Of a stretch of 64,000 nucleotides of DNA, positions 59,566 through 64,000 are shown in pieces. The notes beneath the pieces were generated by a model, which did not search any database, was not told the DNA's origin, and saw only the letters and a program-made list of their open reading frames with translations. The DNA is from Aphelenchoides besseyi (Eukaryota; Nematoda; Chromadorea; Rhabditida; Aphelenchoididae): assembly GCA_024699855.1 (NCBI GenBank), contig JAMPIQ010000001.1, positions 14,818,001 to 14,882,000 on the forward strand, read 5' to 3'. The number at the start of each line of letters is the position of its first letter. The first letter of the stretch is position 1. A program made the translations under genes and the position numbers.

Positions 59566-59699
59566 TTCAGTGCAACGTTTTCACCTCAAATTATGCAGTT
59601 GTCGAACATGTTCTGCAAGCCGAAGAGCGTTATTGTGCGGAACAAAAACCGCGACTTGAACCAACGGGTCCTGCAAGAAATCATTGAGGTCCCGTACGG

Positions 59700-59924
59700 T
59701 GAGTATTCCGATGTTATAACAGATGAAAACAAAGAAGATAAGACATTACAAAAAAAAATTCTACGACCTGTGGGCACTCTGCCCAATAAATTTCCAAAAA
59801 GGACCTTTTGCAAATATTTTGGAAATTATATTACCATTATATTAGCTAATTTAACCGTGTATTTCATTTTGCAATTCTTTGGATGGTGCTCGAAATCATG
59901 AGCATTCTTGTTTACTTCTCCACC
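59700..59924. other. AT-rich junction between helicase remnant and duplication
   Basis: Base composition is clearly more AT-rich than its surroundings. The helicase frame stays open through the GTGAGT donor to a stop near 59901 (ending FFGWCSKS), but the residues do not resemble a helicase. It may be intron sequence left by truncation or a fragment of another element. Confidence 0.45.
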
Positions 59925-60865
59925 GGTTGTGTTCATTCGATCAATAAACATTCCATACAATTTGCAGCTCGGAAACAACTTTCGTAGTTCAATTCAAATG
60001 TCAGTGGCTGTTGACAACAAAGTCCTTAGGGTTTAGAACAAGTGGACTTCAATATTCTTGTTTAATTGCTCGACTACAATTTACAAGGAAACTCGTGAAT
60101 ATCTCCGGTAATCGATCGACGAGAATGAAGCTCATTCCGTCTACTTCAACTCTGCTTAATAACACGACTCGCCAATACCATCGTCCAAATGAAATAGATC
60201 TGCATGGCGCAGTGAAGAACTCCGACGAGTATCCACGAGGAGATGATGATCACCGCTTGAGTACGTCGATTCGTGGGCACATCCAGAAAACCGCCGCTGT
60301 GAAGATACTCGTCCGCGTAGATACACCAATTGGCGATTATGAACATTCGACCGAGAACTTCGACGCCCTGAAAGCGCGATTATTGTTGTCAGAGCCCATG
60401 GACTCACACTGTAGAGACACGGCAGAATGAACCAACGTTGGTTTTTGGTGTAGATTCCGTAGAGAATCACAATCGAGAGAATGATGGCACAGAGATCGGA
60501 AGCCAAATCGATGTAGACCGTCGTCTTTCCGTATTTCTTGTACAACGCGTAGTCCAACGAAAACGATTTCTCTTCTGGAAGCTAAAACAACAAGACAATA
60601 ACCAGAAGATATCCATGGGTCACATTTGGGTGAGCAATAACATAGATGTTATTCATGAGACTGAACAGCGACATTGCAATCACCCAAACGGCGATGAGTT
60701 TGGCACCGACCTGAAGATCACACGTGGTCGTAGTTCGGCCCGCACCCTCACTTACTATGATAGGAATGCAGCAACAACACGTCTCGTCATCGGCACTTCG
60801 CGACGTTGTCTTGGTGGTTTGCTGAAATGTTTTGGTGCGATGAGCGTTGGCGGCCATTTGGGTGG
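59925..60865. repeat. Segmental duplication, copy B
   Basis: About 941 bp nearly identical to 45842-46780, direct orientation. Left junction is with AT-rich sequence after the helicase remnant, right junction with AGATCTCAGATG. The flanks of the two copies share nothing obvious. Confidence 0.92.
60146..60857 (-). CDS. LAPTM-like four-span membrane protein, copy B
   Basis: Same four-exon gene as 46062-46772, with the same start ([16 protein letters not shown]) and end (VIKQS). Differences seen include SMSLFSLMNN for SLFSLMKN near helix 1, YADEYLHSGG for [10 protein letters not shown] and LVGVLH for LVRVLH. The frame is conserved, one intron is a base longer, and splice ends are kept. Which copy is ancestral cannot be told. 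Family kinship with LAPTM proteins is tentative for the reasons given for copy A. Confidence 0.66.
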
Positions 60866-60882
60866 AGATCTCAGATGTAAAA

Positions 60883-61361
60883 ATGAACGATCGACGACCA
60901 GTCAAACGGTTTCTGTGTCACTTTTATTCAAATGAATCCACATTTGGGTTTTCATTTGTACGTGAGTTGACTTCTGGACGGTTGATTGTTCTGGTGTTTC
61001 AACAACGTCGTGATGTTTCCCAAATTGCGTTTGACTTTGAGTGGAGATCTCGAGTTTTCGCTCATCATTTTTTGGTTTGTAATCTTGTGGTAAGTGCAAG
61101 TGATCGTGTTTGTTGTGATCACGTTTCCAGCATATCGATCATTGTTGCGATCGTGCTGTCGATCTGCCCGAAGTTGAACTTCGACGAGTACGAGCGTTTG
61201 CTCATCGCGAAACTCCCGAGTCCGCCAGTGCCATCAAAACCGAATCGCAGCGCCGTCCAACACTCGCAGGTGGAGCCGATTCAAGACGGTCAAGTGAAAC
61301 AACCTACGAATACGCCGAACCAATCGAAACAGACCAAACAAGCGCCGCCGGTTTGATTTGA
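60883..61361 (+). CDS. Hypothetical protein with AATAAA directly after the stop
   Basis: Two exons (60883-61089 and 61131-61361) join in frame to 145 residues across a canonical GTAAGT...TTCCAG intron. The start MNDRRPVKRFLCHFYSNEST leads into a strand-rich region (GFSFVRELTSGRLIVLVFQQ). The second exon gives HIDHCCDRAVDLPEVELRRV and a Ser/Thr-rich tail. AATAAA at 61363-61368 begins one base after the stop, giving a very short 3' end. Retaining the intron also leaves an open frame, ending five bases earlier. No family is recognised. The start lies only 25 bp past the gene in duplication copy B, on the opposite strand. Confidence 0.5.
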
Positions 61362-61959
61362 GAATAAAATTTGTGTGCTGTTGACCGGCTTCTCGATTTC
61401 ATTGCCAACCCATGGGTGTGAATATCAAATTGACTGGTTTCCGTTGTTTGCACAACAAACCGTTTGGCTCACTGGAACGAATTTCTCGTCCGTAGCTGTT
61501 GAGACAAACCGTCGCTCCAAAACGTACATTTATTTTCTTGATCTCCACTTAAAAATCAACATTTACGACGAAAAACAAGTGCGAAGAAACCCAAAAACAT
61601 TACGGTTAAACGAAAAGATTATTAGGCCGAGGGACTGGCCGGAATCAACAACGGCGAGTTGTGCGCCGTGGAATCGGAGGCCACCAACTGAAAACAAGTG
61701 GGTTGTTGTGATAGATTGGCACGTTTATTTTGATATAACCACAAGAACGAAAATATGGGGATTACGCTCTCGGCTTAAACTGCCTAACGGGAAAGATCGA
61801 AATGACGAGCAGCAACGAACAAATTGAAAGTAGCCCGTGAAGAAAAAGATCGTTAAAATTTTGATTGTTTATAAATAAAAAGGCATATCTCTACATCAAT
61901 GACACACGATAAAGCGAACCCTAAGATTTCGACTTCCACACGTTAAATAAAACAATCTC
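61362..61959. other. Intergenic, about 600 bp
   Basis: Lies between two convergent genes. It holds a 150-codon plus-strand open frame at 61375-61827 with no ATG, containing a loosely WW-like stretch (NKWVVVIDWHVYFDITTRTK). This is treated as unsupported. Several AATAAA-like sequences are present near 61870-61950 on both strands. Confidence 0.4.
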
Positions 61960-62814
61960 TTAGCCCATAACTACTTTGCCGGAGTCCTCTTTGCCATGCG
62001 GTCGGGGTTTTCCAAAAGTAAACGGAATGTAACGATAACGGATCATATGCTAGAAACAAGAAGTCAATGCGAAAGCCAAAGACCATGGACTCACCATGAT
62101 TTGACGTTTCATTGTCAAGAACGTTAAGACGAAGAAGTACATGACCAAAATTGGCCAGAAGACGGGAATGTCGAAGAGCTCAAAGAAGGTCATGAAGAAA
62201 GCAATTAGCGTTGACTTCATCGTTTTCAACCTAAACAAGGTTGTTTGTGAGCAGCAAACAAACGAACCAAAATTTGAACTCCGGCAAACGGCGCATGAAC
62301 GGTCGGAATTCTTCGTTGTTGCTGCGCGGCAAAGTGGGACCTTCTTCATCTGTAACAATTCAGAACACAAAATGGAAACCAGTTTACCTTCACTGTCCGC
62401 TTCAAATGCAGGATCGATTCTGGGTGTAAGAAACGCGAGAAACATGTTCAGATAGTAAATGAAAAGCGCATAAGTGACTATGTAAAAACCCTAAACGATG
62501 AGAAGTAAAAATGACAAGGAATTGCGAGCAAACTTGAACGGCAAAAATACGCCAACAGAAGAGGAGTATCGTGAAGATCGCAATTCCCCATCGAACACCC
62601 GTATACGGAGTTAAACGATCCAAGTAGTGTTGATATTTCTGAAAATCAAACGTTGAATGTCCAACAAAAAGTTGGTTTTGGATCGTGAAATCGTATCACT
62701 TAAAGTAACGTTGCATAAGCGAAAGTGTCGTTTAACACTCGAAAAACTTACGATTGCCAACCAGGATCCGAAACGAGAAGCCGCACTCGGTTGATCACGA
62801 ATATCGTCGTCCAT
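61960..62814 (-). CDS. RER1: RER1, ER retrieval receptor
   Basis: Golgi membrane protein that returns escaped ER membrane proteins via COPI vesicles. The start [20 protein letters not shown] leads into [18 protein letters not shown]. Paired hydrophobic helices follow ([17 protein letters not shown] and [20 protein letters not shown]), then [14 protein letters not shown]. The RER1 hallmark region [14 protein letters not shown] comes next, then [40 protein letters not shown] and GKPR. Length near 200 residues is normal. Four short introns. The start is the only ATG in frame with the first exon. Confidence 0.96.
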
Positions 62815-63192
62815 CTCGTCTCCGATTTCTTCGAACACTTCGAAATGATCGTCAACCAATCGAAATGAAAAAGCGAATCTGTTCGTTTCGTGGCAGTCTG
62901 TCCGCCGTCGCTGCTGTTTGCAAACTGCACTTGTGGCTCCACAGCAGCGGCGGAAATTCAAACGACATTTCTCGTTGAGTAATTGAAGTTACTCCCGAAG
63001 AAACACTTGGCTAATTCTTTGGATTGCCAAGGTTTACACAAGAGCAAAAACTGAAAAGCTTTCACGTTGATTCACGCTTCGTGAGAACGATGTTGTCCTC
63101 GAGGTTCTCAAGGGTTTCAGCCAACTCACTATGATTCAGTAGCCGGTGACTTAAATGTTTTCAGCTCTTCACTATCGTGCATTCACGTCCAA
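62815..63192. promoter_or_regulatory. Divergent region between RER1 and chitin-binding gene
   Basis: About 380 bp between two divergent starts, so both promoters are expected here. No element was recognised. Confidence 0.35.
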
Positions 63193-63613
63193 ATGAGTCG
63201 ACGATTGATCTTCGTTGCTATTTTGCCGTTAGTTTTGTCGTTCGATTGTACGAGCCGAAAAGATGGATTGTATCCGAGTGTTTCAATCGGATGCACGGAT
63301 GTCTTTTGGAAGTGTTGGAATGAACAAGCATTTCGATACACATGTCCGCACGACTTGTTCTACCGAACAGACGCCGAGTATTGTGACTACGAGGAAAATG
63401 TAAGTTCCAACGAAATTGCTTTGATTCGGAGTTTAGGTTCCAAATTGCAAGACTACAAATTTGAAAGAATCGTCTGGACAACAACTTGGAGCGTTTGATT
63501 GTAATGGAAGACCAGATGATGTTTACGTTCAACGACATTTAATCGAACACACGTTCCGTTGCTCTAACGGCGAAAGCAGTTCGATTTCTGTCACAGTCAA
63601 TAAAACCGATTGA
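63193..63613 (+). CDS. Secreted protein with chitin-binding type-2 (peritrophin A) domain
   Basis: Likely binds chitin in eggshell, cuticle or pharynx. Signal peptide MSRRLIFVAILPLVLS. One CBM14 domain follows: FDCTSRKDGLYPSVSIGC, DVFWKCWNEQAFRYTCPHDL and FYRTDAEYCDYEENV. This gives the C-x-GxY-x-C-x-F-x-C-x-G/A-x-C-P-x-LxF-x-C-D pattern. A second exon (after GTAAGT...GTTTAG) begins PNCKTT and contains FDCNGRPDDVYVQ and FRCSNGESS, the start of a second, incomplete domain. About 120 residues. It is shorter than many nematode paralogs, possibly a truncated or minimal form. Confidence 0.84.
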
Positions 63614-63649
63614 TGTTAATAAACTCATTTATTCAGACAGAGAATTCGA

Positions 63650-63964
63650 TCAGTAAGAAAGCAGTGAATAGGGATCATCGATGCTTTCAGTGATATAGTC
63701 GCTACTCAAAGTTTGAGATGTTCGTGAGTTCGATTCGCTGGTTTTATTGGATTTCGAGTTGTCGTTCAATTTGGCCGGCGGAAAAGTAACGTGATACTGA
63801 AACGGACTTAAACAAACAGTATAATCACCATTAGCTACCTCACGAGATGGTGTTTGATCCTTCGATTGATTGATTAATCTCGTTTTTCTCTTTGGTTTTT
63901 TACACGAAATTAATAGAACAATGAAAAAGAGGAGAATCAGAAGGCTTCCCATTATGAAAAGCAT
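63650..63964 (-). CDS. Small single-pass membrane protein, unknown
   Basis: One exon of 104 codons. Residues 5-20 (MGSLLILLFFIVLLIS) form a transmembrane segment, followed by a basic stop-transfer patch (CKKPKRKTR). A serine/threonine-rich tail with tyrosines (SDYITESIDDPYSLLSY) is probably cytoplasmic. An upstream exon may exist, since the sequence before the ATG shows CTAAAG-like acceptor context. Convergent with the chitin-binding gene, stop to stop about 37 bp apart. No family recognised. Confidence 0.5.
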   Translation of the reverse strand: MLFIMGSLLILLFFIVLLISCKKPKRKTRLINQSKDQTPSREVANGDYTVCLSPFQYHVTFPPAKLNDNSKSNKTSESNSRTSQTLSSDYITESIDDPYSLLSY

Positions 63965-64000
63965 CTAAAGCGATTGACCGTTGAGTTTACATCATGCGAT

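Larger units (their letters stand above)
56792..59699 (+). pseudogene. Divergent DEAD-box helicase interrupted by a Merlin transposon
   Basis: An RG-rich N-terminus (AFRGGRGG, FRGAGRGGGGRGG, SFHRGGRGSS) resembles the DDX3/Vasa group. RecA domain 1 follows with GQAETGSGKSAAFLLP, LIIEPTDELAAQL, ILVGTPERLIDFM and FLVLDEADELL. Motifs Ia (PTDEL for PTREL) and Ib (TPERL for TPGRL) are altered. The exon carrying SAT is split: coding stops at 58134 and resumes at 59566 with FSATFSPQIMQLSNMF. After DLNQRVLQEIIEVPYG a good GTGAGT donor at 59700 is seen, but no RecA domain 2 exon follows before the duplicated segment begins. The gene is thus both interrupted and truncated. Confidence 0.82.

Noticed and set aside
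61375..61827. 150-codon plus-strand frame with a loosely WW-like segment
   Set aside because: No ATG anywhere in the frame, no terminal Pro of a WW domain, and it lies after a polyadenylation signal; kept only as a note.
1..64000. Search for CRISPR arrays, bacterial operons, rRNA and tRNA genes
   Set aside because: Intron-rich eukaryotic sequence throughout; no regularly spaced repeats or RNA gene signatures were seen by eye.

Overview
This window is nuclear DNA from a nematode, most likely a chromadorean. Genes are compact and cut by many short introns, mostly 40-60 nt with GT...TTTCAG or TTTTAG ends. Several families are typical of nematodes: paired transthyretin-like secreted proteins, a serpentine (Srh-like) chemoreceptor, a CK1/TTBK-like kinase of the nematode-expanded type, a nematode-style UDP-glycosyltransferase, and a small protein with DPNYQTLA repeats. 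No CRISPR array, bacterial operon, tRNA or rRNA gene was found. Exon structures are read by eye, so coordinates give the CDS span from start to stop, introns included.

Region 1-34 kb is gene-dense and mostly conserved housekeeping genes: ADP/ATP carrier, RUSF1 (DUF647), glutamate-cysteine ligase catalytic subunit, NUS1/NgBR, complex I NDUFB3, carboxypeptidase Q, hyccin/FAM126, CCDC93, an M13 metallopeptidase, DDX49, a BTB-BACK protein, a RING-like protein and GILT. They are mixed with secreted or membrane proteins I do not recognise. A stretch of about 4.1 kb (3.2-7.4 kb) has no supportable gene and may be decayed coding sequence.

Region 34-46 kb holds an unknown multi-pass membrane protein, a Myt1-type kinase, an approximately 0.9 kb element with long terminal inverted repeats, PDHB, two tandem transthyretin-like genes, an unknown conserved-looking gene, the TTBK-like kinase and the DPNYQTLA-repeat gene.

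Region 46-61 kb is different. It is bracketed by two copies, about 97% identical, of a 0.94 kb segment carrying a four-span LAPTM-like gene. Between them lie broken or partial genes: a BTBD6-like BACK/PHR remnant, a UGT pseudogene, a MYBBP1A/POL5 C-terminal fragment, a PDE4 C-terminal fragment, and a divergent DEAD-box helicase. The helicase is cut exactly at its SAT motif by a Merlin (IS1016/IS1595-type) DNA transposon with an 8-bp target duplication. An intact-looking Srh-like receptor, a ubiquitin-like protein gene and a possible structured RNA are interspersed. The window ends with RER1, a chitin-binding protein and a small single-pass membrane protein.

I did not find a convincing new multi-gene system. 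The most interesting items are the remnant-rich interval between the duplicated segments, the dated-looking Merlin insertion, the structured RNA candidate near 55.2 kb and the long-TIR element near 38.4 kb.
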